Part shown: positions 42,431 to 53,947 of the stretch, one piece after another
How positions within the stretch are numbered: the stretch's first letter is position 1
Layout: the number at the start of each line of letters is the position of its first letter
DNA from: Zizania palustris
Lineage: Eukaryota; Streptophyta; Magnoliopsida; Poales; Poaceae
Assembly: GCA_019279435.1 (NCBI GenBank)
Contig: JAAALK010000285.1
Location: 67,948,074 to 68,012,073, forward strand
Direction: 5' to 3'
Length of the DNA: 64,000 nt
The notes under the pieces: generated by a model
Databases searched by the model: none
What the model was told of the DNA's origin: nothing
The model's input: only the letters and a program-made list of their open reading frames with translations
Translations under genes and position numbers: made by a program

Positions 42431-43962
42431 ATTTCCCATCGGAGCCACGGCCTCCGCAGGGACCACCTCAGGTGCGGACAAGTTGGGAGTAGGAGAGTCC
42501 GACTCCACCTGAACGACGACGGGCGTAGGAGGAGCAATCGGAGTCACACTTACCACCTCCCCGACGGAGGTGTGAGGAGGGACTTCCCCTGTATCTTCGT
42601 CGCCCAGGAGGTAGGCTTCAAAGGCCGCCGCTGTCTGGCCGTCGGAGTCCTCTGCCTCTTCGGAGGCCGAGCTTTGCGCACCCAGCGACGAAACAGACGA
42701 GGCGGGCGCCAACTCCGAAGGGTGCTTCGCTACCTTCTTCTTCCGAAGCGGCTGTTTGCCGGCCTTCTTGGAGGGTTCGGCAGCGGCTTTCCTCTTACGG
42801 CCAACCGCTCCGGTCGGAGCGAAGTCAGGAAGATTCGGGGGCTCCATGCCGAGAGCCCTCCACACTCTGTTGGATCGCTCCCAGCTCCCCACCAATTCCA
42901 ACCTTCTTTGCCTCTCGGCCACCGAAGTGGCTCCGAGAACTCGTTCGGTGGCCCGAACTACGTCCTCCGGAGCCAAAGCCAGAGGCGCCACTGAAAGAAA
43001 AAGGTACGAGAATATGAGTATAATTGATTTCTTCATTTAAATATGATGCATCAAGGAGAAGGTTTACCTAAGTTTCGGATGTCCCCCTCCGAGGCTTGTG
43101 GGAACACGATCGGCCAGTTGGCTCCGAGGGGAGGGATCCGAAGGGCGACGAACTCCTCAGCCAGGTCGCACATGCTCATACGACGAGCCACTGAGGTAAG
43201 CAACCCTAGCCTCGTCGAGAGCAGGCTAGGGTTCGGAGAGATGTCCGCCTCCTTCCGGTACCAGATCTCCTGGAGAGGACCAGCGAGGGGGGAGTCCTCT
43301 CCGACTTTGGCATAAAACCACCGAAGTATCCAGTTGGTGTACCACCTGTCGTTTATAGCTTTGGCAGGGAAGTGGAGGGCGTGCTCCCTCCGCAGCTAGA
43401 AATTGACGCTGCCGAAGGCTATCGTCACCTTGGAGTCCCCTGGCCCGTCTTGTGGCTTCGGTTGGCATATGGCTTCGTGGGTCGCGGCGAAGATTTTGGA
43501 GCGTCCTTCGCACCCCTCCGCCCGGAGCGCCCATTCGAAGATGGCCAATCGGGCGATGGCGTTTGGGGACAGTTGAGGCAGGGTGATATGGAACAAGTCC
43601 AACACCTCTGCCAAGAAGTCCACGGCAGGTAGCCCCAGGCCTGCTTCGAAGAATGCTTTGAAGACCACCACCTCTCCGCTCCGTGGCCTTGGAGTCGACT
43701 CCGTCCCGGGGACTCGAGTCCTCAGCCCAGCGCCCAACCTTCCGTCCACCGCTTCTTCAATGGACTCGGCGGTGCTCAAGGATTGGCCGATGATGAAGCT
43801 TTGAGCAATCTTCTTCTTGGAGGGCGGACGGAGCGCCCGAGGATTCTTGGGCCAAGCACTGCTCGGAGCCCCCGCCATTGCCGTTGCTGCCGAAGCGGCC
43901 CATGCCTGCCTCTGCGCTAGGGTGTTGGCCGCTGCAGGGGTGGTGTGGCTAGTTCTCGCCAT
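42431..43962 (-). pseudogene. G2 antisense gene, 5' part (Transposase_28-like)
   Basis: Exon 1 (43962-43067) starts MARTSHTTPAAANTL and carries VVVFKAFFEAGLGLPAVDF and the LPQLSPNAIARLAIFEWAL segment. One stop lies at about 43398 (AFGSVNF then TAG). A GT-AG intron (43066-42991) precedes exon 2: VVRATERVLGATSV, LVGSWERSNRVWRAL, a lysine-rich KRKAAAEPSKKAGKQPLRKKK stretch that may serve as a nuclear signal, then an acidic region. The exon is cut by C3 at 42431. It is the best-preserved 5' half of the three copies. Confidence 0.78.
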
Positions 43963-44056
43963 CGCGCTCGAACGTTCAAGAGTTTGGAAGATTGGGGAAA
44001 AGGTGAATCACAGGTCATGAATGCGGTAAAAAATCTCGGTTAATCTTTGTCTCTCC

Positions 44057-44064
44057 CTTTTATA
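44057..44064 (-). promoter_or_regulatory. TATA box of the G2 antisense gene
   Basis: Minus strand GGTTATAAAAGGGAGAG, about 100 nt before the ATG at 43962. The rest of 43963-44523 is untranslated sequence ending in the polypurine tract GTATTCGAGGGGCTAC (44508-44523). Confidence 0.6.
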
Positions 44065-44523
44065 ACCGCTCGACCAGTACTACTCTTCGATTGATTTCAC
44101 ACCACAGGTGATGAATGCGATCAGGCTTCTGTCATCGACAAGTGGGTCCGGTAAGTGGAATGGCGTACAACCGCTGTAAAATCGACCGTTACCTTTTTTA
44201 CAGAAGGTAACGGCTACTTGCGCCGTAACGGCTACTTCGACGGCGCCCCACGACGTTCGCTCTCCGGAACCGTCTCCACGACGTGTGTACTCCGAAACTG
44301 TCTCCATGACATTCGCACTCTGAAACCGTTCCCTTCCCAATGTGCGTTCCCACTGTATCAAGAACTAGAAGGCGAAGGTTCGGAAGTGTTGGGTCCAAAA
44401 TCCTCGGCTAAGTCACAGTATCCTCAAATCCTCTTTAAGCCTCAGAAATTAGAAATGTTCTTTTCGTATACTGCCTTCTTTCTAAAATAGGTTAACTACA
44501 GAAAGGCGTATTCGAGGGGCTAC

Positions 44524-45018
44524 TGTTGGGGGAAATTACTCTATTTCCAAGACTTAAAGATTAACCCTTCGTTGGCTGATAAGGACCCCGAAGCCGGTGG
44601 ACTGTTGTTCGGAGCATACATCGCCACAACCGGAGGGTGCTACGGTGCGAAGCCCTAGAGAACCCTCCGAAGGGAAGATGGAGGCCTCGAAGCCGAAGGA
44701 CACGATTGATTGGATGTCCAGCTTATCCATCTACCTTGCAGTGCTTTACCGTGTATAACCTTGTTTATAGTACCGAATAGTTTCTACTATGTCGGTTGTA
44801 ATTTAGGGGTAAATAGGTCTTTTCCTTATGCTTTTTCCCCTATAAATACCCCCATTGTACCTTGTAAGAAGGATCCAGAACAAGTTGTTCATCTACACCT
44901 ACTCGGACTACTTGAGTTATTATCCATTTCGGAGGCTCAAAGTAGTCCTAAAACACAAACTTCCTGTTTGTTCGTTCTTGATTACCGAGAACCTGTTGGC
45001 GTAACATTTGCGCCAACA
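44524..45018 (+). repeat. G2 3' LTR
   Basis: 495 bp, nearly identical to 22036-22531, followed by TTCTC. Confidence 0.93.
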
Positions 45019-46833
45019 TTCTCACTGTCTGAAGGTATCATCTCAAAACCCAATCCTAGAGCTAACCCTGCTCTGTCAGCACACATCTTGGTCTTGGCCA
45101 AGAGGAAGTCCATCCTACCCTTTCCCTCAGTGCATTTGTTAACCATAGAAAGAAGGTATTCATTTTTAGTCATGAGGTTCTCAGCTCGCTATCTAATGGT
45201 GCCTAGTTGGTCCTTAAGGGTTATGCATGTGTCACACACAGGTTGCACATCCTTAGAACTACCGGCCCTCTCCAATCTAACCTCTAAGTCCTGAACATGC
45301 TTATCATGTAAATTAATGCTCTCACGTAATAAGGGCCAATTCATGCATTCATTTGTGTCATGAGGACTAGAATCAACCATCAAAAATTGCTTTTGTGTAG
45401 TCTCAAGCTCAAAAAGAGTTTGAGCATGCACAGAACACAACTGAGCAAGCTCACCCATGACAACAGTGCAATATTCTCATTCATCATCATTAACCCTAGA
45501 CTTAAGCATGGCATAATCAGTAGAAACAGATTCTAGCCTAAGTCTAAGATCTTTTCTATCTCTAGCGGCTTGCACAAGTAATCTATCCTGACCAAGTACT
45601 ACTTCATTCAGTTCATCTAATTTAATTGAAAGCTGGTCATAGGATAGAGGTACCTCAGATGAGTCAAGCTCATCGTTGCTGTGATCACTATCGGCCATGA
45701 AGCAAAGGCCGGTGAAATCTTGTCCCTTCTTGTCCTTCTTTTCCTACTTCCTTGGAGACTCCTCCTCCTCAGAGCTCGACTCCTCAGTTGAGGAAGTATC
45801 GATGTCATTGAGAGCAGCAACAAATGCTCTAGAAGCGTCTTTGGCTACTCTCTTAGCCACTTTGCCGTGCTTGCCCTTTACAAAGGGTTTCCTCTCCTTT
45901 TTGTGGTATTTGGGGTGCTCACTCTCATCTCTCTTATTGAGTTTAGGAGAATTGGCCTTCATGTGAGAAGTGTCTCCACACTCAAAACCACCACTAAAAC
46001 CACTTCTCCTCTGATCCCATCTCTCATGGTGAAAACGGGTGAACCTTCTTGCAATGAGAGCAAGATTTTCATCATCCAGGGTATCCACCTGCTCCTTAGT
46101 GATGGAGACCAGGGAGGACAAACCAAAACCACCTGCAAGAACACAAGTGCTAGATGTGCTTGGTTCTACAGGGGTGCCACGGCTAGTGCTAGAAACCAAT
46201 GCCAATGGTTGTGGCAAAGAGTTCCTATGCACTGCAAGAGATGCCTTGGCAATCTCTGTGGACTTCAGCTTGCTGAAGAGCTCATCACAGGTCAATGTGT
46301 CATAACCTGCGGACTCCTCAATGCTGGATATCTTCACTTCCCATATGCTACGATCAAGAGCATAGAGAAGCTTGATAGCCCTATCCTGATCATTGTAAGC
46401 AAGCGTCCCGTTGGATCGCAAGTTACTCACTATCGCATCAAAGCGAGGAAAACATGGCATCTATAGATTCACCAGGTGCCTGCACAAATAGCTGATACTG
46501 TTGATTGTATGTGCTTTGGCGCCTGGCCTTGATCTGTGTAGAGCCCACATGAAAAATAGTATGTGTTGTCCAGATTTCCCTAGTAGTCCTAAGGTGTTGC
46601 ACCCTATCAAACTCACTCCGGCTCAAACCAATGAACAATATATTTCTAGCCTTGGAGTTGGCATTATACTGATCCTTCTCTGTTTGAGAGGTGCGAGTCT
46701 CAGGGATGGAGTATTGTGAGTCCACAATCTCCCAAATTGCATTTCCTTGGCTTAGCAAGTAAGCCTCCATGCGCACCTTCCAGTATGCGAAATCAGTCCC
46801 ATCGAACAGAGGAATTTTACTAGCTCTGTCCAT
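45019..46833 (-). pseudogene. gag: C2 gag, 5' part
   Basis: Starts MDRASKIPLFDGTDFAYWKVRMEAYLLSQ at 46833, then the gag helical domain, a zinc-knuckle region (CGDTSHMKAN...; the last Cys appears changed to Ser), an acidic STEESSSEEEES stretch and a coiled coil. Frame changes fall near 46450, 45740 and 45470. It is split by G2 at 45019 and continues at 22035 leftward. Confidence 0.82.
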
Positions 46834-46897
46834 GTCGCCAACAGATCACAAAACCGGTTAAGGTCAACTGGTGATCTTAACCTGCTCTGATACCAAT

Positions 46898-48907
46898 TGT
46901 TGGACTGGAAACGGCGACCAGAGGGGGGGTGAATGGGAGCTTTTAAAATTTCAGGCTAAAAATAGCCTTCTGTTTTAATTCAGTCTACTGTGGAACAGGC
47001 TTCGGACACAACCTTCGAGGTTTAGGTTCGGAGGTATTTGATGGCTCCGAACACAGGCTTCGCAAGGAGTAAAAGTCCGAAGTCAAGCAAACTTCGCTCC
47101 ACCCATAACCCCGAAAAAACAACTCTGCCAAGTCTGTGCAGGCTCCGCACACAGGGTGTTTCGAGCAGGCTTCGCACTTCACCCTTCGCAAGAGTGAACT
47201 ACCCTCTGAGGACTTTGATCAAATACTTAGCGACAACAACTGGTGCTGGACTTCGTACTATGAAGGTCTAGACGCACACTAACAGACTTCGCTAGGGGGT
47301 TCAACACGGGAAAAGAATCGGGCTTCGATCAGGGCTTCGCTAGTAAACAGCGAGGTCTAGCCTCCAGTTACACAGAGCGAACGCACACTGAAAAGCACAC
47401 TTCGCACAATACACACTTCTCCTAGACAGGCTTCGGTGCACTACTACTAGCGAGGTATGCAAACAAGCTCAAGTAGAAACACAAGACAGAAGCAGGGCTT
47501 CGCTGCTTGAACAAGGAACACTAAAATGAACTCAGGATGAATACAAAGTATGCGGAGGCTAGTACAGGAGCTCAACAGTAAATGCTCAAAGTGTTAAATG
47601 TTACCTACCCAGCCCCCATATTTATAGCCACTATTCACCCAAGTGAATTGACTACTTTACCCCTAGGGTTTACACCAGTTTTGTCTCTACAGAATAGAGG
47701 GGTACAAAAGGTAGTCAACTTTATTTGGAGGCTTCTCTGTCAGCTTTGCAGAGGGGACAACGTTAGCTTTTTGCAGAGCAGACAATGTTAGCCTGTGCAG
47801 TCTTTGACCTTTCCGGAGCCCCCCTTCGCATGCGAGGGGTGCAGTAGCTTCGGTGAGAAGCCTTGAGCCTGACGGCCTTCGCTTCACCGAAGTCAGCCTT
47901 CGATACAGTGACGGTTTTGAGCCGAAGCCGTCAAAGCCCTTGGGCCTTCGCACCACCACCTCCGGAGTGGACCACCACGGCTTCGCAGCTACTCCCAGCT
48001 CGAACTCCGTTAGTCCGTGTAGCGAAGCCATGCATGGCCGAAGCACCACAAGTCAACATCGCTCTGGAGCTAGCCTCGCTCCGAAGCCTGCGTCACTCCG
48101 AAGCCCTCCTTCGGAGTACCACCCTTCGAAGTCCCTCCTTCGTCCAAGGCCTCCGCACGAAGCATTCCATGAGCACTTCATCGCAGTGTCTCTCCGCGAG
48201 CACACTCCTCGACGAGCCTCACCCGGACCATGCCTTCGATGCACCTCGACTTCTGAGACCTTCATCGGGTACCTTCGAGTGTCTCCCTCCGGAGCACACT
48301 TCGAAACCTTTGCCTCAGTTGAGGACTTGATCCACCATACTCCGAAGTCACTCCATCCGGAGTACCCTTCGATGTGCCTCGCCTCCGAGGACTTTGTCTC
48401 GAGTACCTTCACCCGGAGCCACGCTCCACACTTACTGACTTCACCTGGCACACCTCGACCCGAGGACCGACCTCGACCCCTTCGCAGCCACCGTGATGGA
48501 GCTCCCTGCTCCCCTGGCATCAAGCCTCCCGCTTGACCCAGGTTCACCTTCTACGAACCTGTCCGTCGCCTCCGAAGTCCCCTACGCACCACAGACAAGC
48601 AGACAAGTGTATCCAGTACTCCGGAGACCTCTCCGGGTTAGCAACCTTCGGCACACACTCCGATGTACCGCCCAAAGTACCGAGACCTTCGGTACAAACC
48701 CAGTCATCGTGTACTGTCGGACCCCTCCGACAGGCACACTCCGCTGCAACAGCTGTAGCAACCAAACCACCGAACCCTTTGGTGAAACTGCCTCCGAACA
48801 CCTTCGGAGATCCAACCTCCGAACCCCCTATGGAGGTACCCCTTCGAACCAGAGGATAAACTATGTCAATCACTCATCACACTCCAAAACCAACCCTTGG
48901 TTTCTCA
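46898..48907 (-). repeat. C2 5' LTR
   Basis: About 2,010 bp, TGTTGGACTGGAAACGG to TTTCTCA, with the tRNA-Met primer-binding site at 46883-46897 on its left. The minus-strand TATA region is near 47620-47630 (CATATTTATAGCC). It lacks its own TSD on the right because it abuts C5 sequence. Confidence 0.88.
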
Positions 48908-49651
48908 GTTAGCATAAGGTTTGACATGCAAATAACCCTTGGCAAAAATGAAAAAGGAAAATGAAAAAAGCCTGAACATTAAAAGATAACAAATTTGCTG
49001 AAGCACTCTGTTTTGAACAATGCTTATCTCGGTAGATATCAGTTAGCTTTTGCATTTCATGTTTTACCTTGCTTGTCAACTGGAAAATATGGTGATGCTT
49101 TTACTTTGCAAACACTGAAAAATGCGTGCTAATGACTTTCTTTAGATATCATCTGTTGCACTGATCATGCCATGTGTCTTAGACAGTATGCCTTTTGCTA
49201 TACTTGTTAGATGTTGTATTTGCAGTCAATCATATCTGAGAAGCATGCTTTCTACACTCCACCTGCACCCCTGTTGCATTCATTGCATATTTTGAGGGGG
49301 AGTTGCATTTCAGGGGAGTCTGTGTCTCTTTTGAGTGCTTGATGAGTTCACTTGTCAACAAGGGGGAGAAAATTTGGGATCAGAGTTTAAGGGGGAGTTT
49401 CTGTCTCGCTTGTTTCTTACTCTTTTGATATCCTTGTTGTTGTTTCTGAAATCGCACTCATTCTGAGCTTTTGCCTTTGGTTAACCATAATGACCGCTTC
49501 TAGCTTTTGTTCGGCTTTTGGTCATTAGGGTTAATCTTTTACCATATTTTCTTCTTCTTTGTTTTTCTTGTGCTTTGTTTTCGTGTTTCCACATTTGTTC
49601 ACAGGTGCTGAAGAAGTGAAGTGTTGACAATGCACTCATCAAGGGGGAGAT
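48908..49651 (+). other. 3' noncoding region of plus-oriented Sirevirus C5
   Basis: Carries GGGGGAG tracts at about 49294, 49360, 49389 and 49641, the last directly before the LTR in the context ATGCACTCATCAAGGGGGAGAT, the same as in C3. No coding region is left; the element is truncated at 48908. Confidence 0.8.
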
Positions 49652-51577
49652 TGAGGAGCCATGCTGAATAGCGTGGGCCTCATGGCTCCAGATGTGATGA
49701 GTCATTGTCAACGATAGTCAAAGAGGACAGAAGAAGAGAGGAGATCTGCTGTTTCATGGGGCGCGTGTGACTCAGGTACACGGGCAGCAAGCGACGGTCG
49801 GGCTGAGAGAGCTGCGAAGTCGGGCTGGCCCAATCCGGGTACATGGCCAGAAGCAGTAGAAGACCCACTGGGCTGTTGACCAGGATTGACTCAGGTACAC
49901 GGGCGGTGAGTGATTGCCAGGCTAAGAGAGCTGCGGAATCGGGCCGACCCAATCCGGGTACCTGGTGCAAAGTCGGTGGAGGCTTTGTTAGTTTCGGTGC
50001 AAAACTGACAACCGTTGATTCTGTATCAGACTGTCCAGAAGAGAAGCCATAGTCGCTACGAAAGCTTAGCTTCCGGATAAGTCATCTGTATCTCTAGGCC
50101 CACAGTCAGTCAGTCGTGTGTGTAAAAATTCCTAAGGGCAGTAGAGTCATTTCCTTTATTTTAGCATCTATAAAAACCCTAAGGGGCTGGTGGAATATTC
50201 CTAGTGTTGGGCTGCCTATAAATAGGGCCCCAATCCCTAGGGTTAGGTCACCCTTCTGGAAATCACTTTTTCAATCATTCCTTGGGTCATTCTGTTCCTG
50301 CTTATTTGTCTCTCTCTCTCCTGTGTGTGCGCCGCCAGACAAATCGCTGTTGTTCAACTATTTTGTTCCCTGTTCTGAATGATTTTATACCTTCTGCTTC
50401 GTGTGTGGCATCTCATTTAATGGCTTTGCAGTATTCGTTTTGCTCACAGTGATTTTATTCCTATGTTTGAGTGCTTCGGTTGCCTCTGTTCTTCACGTGA
50501 GAAGTACTAGTTCTTACTGGTTGCAAGTAGTACTACTACACTGTAGCAACAGTACACTAGTACTCAGGCTTTGCTTTTTCCGCGTAGCCTTTTTGATCGA
50601 AGCAGACAGGGTTGAGTACCTTTTCTAGCTGTCTCTGGCGAAGCCTCCTTCTCTGTTCGAAGCCCCTCAGCATCGTGAGGCAGGCTTCGACCTGTCATCC
50701 TCGAGGGCTTCGCTTGAACTTCAACTTCGCTCCTTGTACTGTGTTTCTTGCTTAGAAGTACGTTTTGCACTCTGTCAGCTTCACATACTTCGTCAGTCTG
50801 TGCGAAGGTATTCTCAGTCTTGAGCTGTTCGAAGTTAATACTTCGACAGGCTTCGAAGTTAGCTTCGAAGCTAGTCTCTCTGATAGACTTCGCTCCGAGT
50901 TTGAAGCTGTCTGTTTCAAAGGTCTAAATGTGTTCGTTCGAAGTTAGTATTTTCGAAGGTAGAGTGTAGGCTTCGCTTTGGTCTTTCTACCGTGTGTCGG
51001 GCTTCGTCTAGCTTTCGAAGGTTGTTTTTCTGTGCGTTGTGTTCGAAGCTCTGTTCGAAGGTTGTGCTTCGAAGTACTCTGTTCGAAGCAAGCTTCGTTA
51101 CTCTCGTACGTTGCTTCGAAGCATACTTCGCTCTTTTCACTTGAGCTAGGCTATACCAATCTAACCGTCGGCACGTATCCGTCAACCTTCGCTCGTCTTC
51201 GACAACCATCTCCGAAGCAGGCTTCGACCTCCGAAGCAGACCTCGACCAGCGAAGCAGGCTTCGACGAGTTTCGAACAGGAGACAGATTTGAACAGTAAC
51301 CTCTCCTCTCACTCATTGTGCACTTAGATTGCTTTACTGAGAAATTTGTCTTGCCATGTCTTGAGTATTCAGTCTATCTGTCTAGTAGCATGGACTTTGT
51401 GTTTCTCTGTTTATCAACAGTTGCTTCTAGGCTAGATACCTTTAGACTTAGGCTATATATTCATTCTCTGTTGTTTTGTCTTTTGAGGTGCGTTGGGTAT
51501 TGGGAGCAGGCCATTGATTCGAAAGAATTTTTAGGCGCCCATTCACCCCCCCTCTGGTCGCTACTTTCGGTCCTACA
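49652..51577 (+). repeat. C5 3' LTR (plus orientation)
   Basis: TGAGGAGCC...CGGTCCTACA, about 1.93 kb, in opposite orientation to all other Sirevirus pieces here. A TATA box lies near 50216-50224 (CCTATAAATAGGG). At least 13 TTCGAA sites fall between about 50650 and 51290. The right end is fused to the outer LTR fragment; no TSD partner is found on the left. Confidence 0.82.
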
Positions 51578-53174
51578 GCTTCACCAGGAGCAAAAGTTCG
51601 AAGTCAACACCAACACCAAAAACTCAACTCTGCTAAGTCAGTGCAGGCTCCGCACACTAGGTGCCTTCGAGCAGGCTTCACACTTCAACCTTTGCAAGAG
51701 CAGACTTCCCTCTGAGGACTTTGACCAAATCACTCTAGTGCAACAAACTCAACATAGGAAGAAGTGAGACACATAGAGATCAAAGCATGCAGTGTAAAGT
51801 AAGCATACAAGTTCAAGCAGCAAATGAAAACAAAATCATTGCTTGAACAGGGAACACAAAATGAACTCACAGGATGAATACACGAGTGTGGCGGCTAGCA
51901 CAGGAACTCAAAAATGGCTGCTCAAAGTGTTGATGTGACCTAGCTAGCCTCCACTATTTATAGGCACTATTCAACCCTATGAATAGAATACTTTACCCCT
52001 AGGGTTTACACTGGTTTTGTCTCATCAGAACAGGGGGTACAGCTGGTAGTCTACTTTATTTGGAGGCTTCTTTTGTCAGCTTCGCAGAGGAGACAACATC
52101 TGCTTTTGCAGAGCAGACATGGTCAGCCTTTACAGTCTTGGATTCTTCTGAAGCCCCCCTTCGCACGCGTGGGGTGCGGTAGCTTCGGTGAGAAGCCTTG
52201 AGCCTGACGGCCTTCGCTTCACCGAAGTCTGCCTTTGATACAGTGACAGTTTTGAGCCGAAGCCATCAAAGCCATTGAGACTTCGCACCAACACCTCCGG
52301 AGTGGACCACCACGACTTCGCAGCTTCTCCCAACTCGAACTCCGTCAGTCCATGTACCAAAGCCATGCATTGCCGAAGTACCTCAAGTTAGCCTCACTCC
52401 GAAGCCCCACCTTTGGAGTACTACCCTTCGAAGTCCCTCCTTCGTCCAAGGCCTCCGCATGAAGCATTCCATGAGCCCTTCGTCGCAGTGTCTTTCCCCG
52501 AGCACACTCCTCGATGAACCTCACCTGGACCATGCCTTCGATGCACCTCGACTTCTAAGACCTTCGTCGGGTATACCTTTGAGTGTCTCCCTCCGGAGCA
52601 TACTTCGAACACCTTGCCTCATTGCTGAGGACTTTGTCCACCATACTCAAAAGTCACTCCGTTCGGAGTACCCTTCAAAGTGCCTCGCCTCCAAGGACTT
52701 CATCTCAGAGTACCTTCAGCCGAAGCCACACTCCACACTCTCTGCCTTCGCCTAGCGCACCTCGACCCGAGGACCGACCTCAACCCTACGCAGCCTTCGT
52801 GACCGAGCTCCCCGCTCGTCTGACATCAAGCCTCCCGCTTGACCGAGATTCACTTATTGCGAACCATCCGTTGCCTCCGAAGTCACCTGCGCACCAAAGA
52901 CAAACAGACAAGTGTATCCAGTACCCCGGAGACCTCTCCGGGTAAGCAACCTTCGGCACACACTCCGGTGTACTACCCAAAATACCGAAACCTTCGGTAC
53001 AGCCAAGTCATTATGTACTATCAGACCCCTCCCACAGGCACATTCCACAGCAACAGCTGCAGCAACCAGAACCACCGAACCCTTCGGTGAAACAACCTCC
53101 AAACCCCTTCGAATCAGACGATAAAATCTGTCAATCACTCATCACATACTCTGAAGCGAACCCTTGGTTTCTCA
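51578..53174 (-). repeat. Right outer Sirevirus LTR (truncated)
   Basis: Matches the other LTRs from about base 165 onward (CAGGAGCAAAAGTTCGAAGTC...) to TTTCTCA, then TTACT. The first ~165 bp and the adjacent PBS are replaced by C5. Confidence 0.85.
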
Positions 53175-53179
53175 TTACT

Positions 53180-53947
53180 CCTCACAGAATCTTCGATTTC
53201 TTAACATCTTACGTTACAACTTTCTTGAAACATTTTTAAATTTTTATCACAATATATACGTATCATATTATAACACCATGACAAAGTCTCATGTTTTTCA
53301 TATTTCATTTGATCTTTTTAGAATTAAAAAACAATTAAGCTCTATATTGTCGATCGAGTGTCGCAATATAATTTTTTTAAAAATTTATTTCAATTTAGTG
53401 TATAAGAACTCAAAATATACTGAGAAATATGAATATGATTTTTATATAATTTTAGTTCATTATTTTAGGTACTTATAGTTCAATTTTCACCTATTTCATT
53501 TTAAATCCTATAAATATATTTAATAAATTAAAAATAGGAAACTGAACTAAAAAAATACAAATTTTTTACATGAGATAATATATGTTGTATTTCGAGTGTA
53601 GAAAGAATTTCAAGATAAAATCAAATAGGAAATATCACATAGGATCGAAACAAGGTTTGTAGACAAAAAAATATTAGGTTTGCTGAGTGTTTTTTGAAAA
53701 GCACTCGGCAAAACCACTGTCTTTGCCGAGTGCTTTTCAAAAAGCACTCGGCAAACCCCCCAAATTTTTTTTACCTGCGCAAGCACACCGTTAAGAAAGT
53801 CTGTTAGTACCGATTTTTCCCGAGAGTATTTTCAAAAAACAGTCGGCAAACAATTGATTCGCCAAGTGTTTATATTTTGCAGAGTGCCCGATATAATACA
53901 CTCGGCAAAAATTTGTACACTCGGCAAATTTTGGATTTCTGGTAGTG
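53180..53947. repeat. Right arm of the outer CACTA element
   Basis: AT-rich up to about 53680, then repeated TTTGCCGAGTGC/GCACTCGGCAAA motifs (about 53680-53930) and the terminus ending TAGTG. No coding sequence. Confidence 0.8.

Larger units (their letters stand above)
22036..45018 (+). mobile_element. Ty3/gypsy Tat-lineage retrotransposon G2
   Basis: LTRs at 22036-22531 and 44524-45018, TSD TTCTC at 22031-22035 and 45019-45023. Inserted in C2 gag. It holds a single gag-pol frame, a 118-bp repeat array, an antisense gene and, nested in that gene, Sirevirus C3. Without C3 it is about 11.4 kb. By eye the LTRs differ by about four substitutions and one 1-base gap in 495, which at 1.3e-8 gives about 0.3 million years. 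It is a relative of G1 and G4 with a diverged LTR. Confidence 0.92.
691..53174 (-). mobile_element. Sirevirus-type Ty1/copia complex, LTRs sharing one TSD
   Basis: The outer edges are canonical LTR termini on the minus strand: TGTTGG at 691 (plus sense) and TTTCTCA ending at 53174. TTACT occurs immediately outside both edges (686-690 and 53175-53179), so the whole block descends from one integration. Inside are four LTR pieces of this family (691-1151, 17691-18133, 46898-48907, 51578-53174), one deleted internal unit, one fuller internal unit (C2), and nested Tat elements. This LTR-internal-LTR-internal-LTR order suggests unequal recombination after insertion, then deletions. Confidence 0.75.
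234..53947. mobile_element. CACTA DNA transposon (outer host of the nest)
   Basis: The left end begins CACTAC at 234 and the right end finishes TAGTG at 53947. The terminal 32 bases align without gaps once one is reverse-complemented, including GCTGAGTG/GCCGAGTG at the inner end. A TCT duplication flanks it (231-233 and 53948-53950). Subterminal CGAGTGC/GCACTCGGC motifs recur in both arms, as expected of CACTA transposase-binding sites. Its own DNA is only about 1.2 kb (234-690 and 53180-53947) with no transposase, so it was a non-autonomous element. All the rest is later insertions. Confidence 0.85.
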
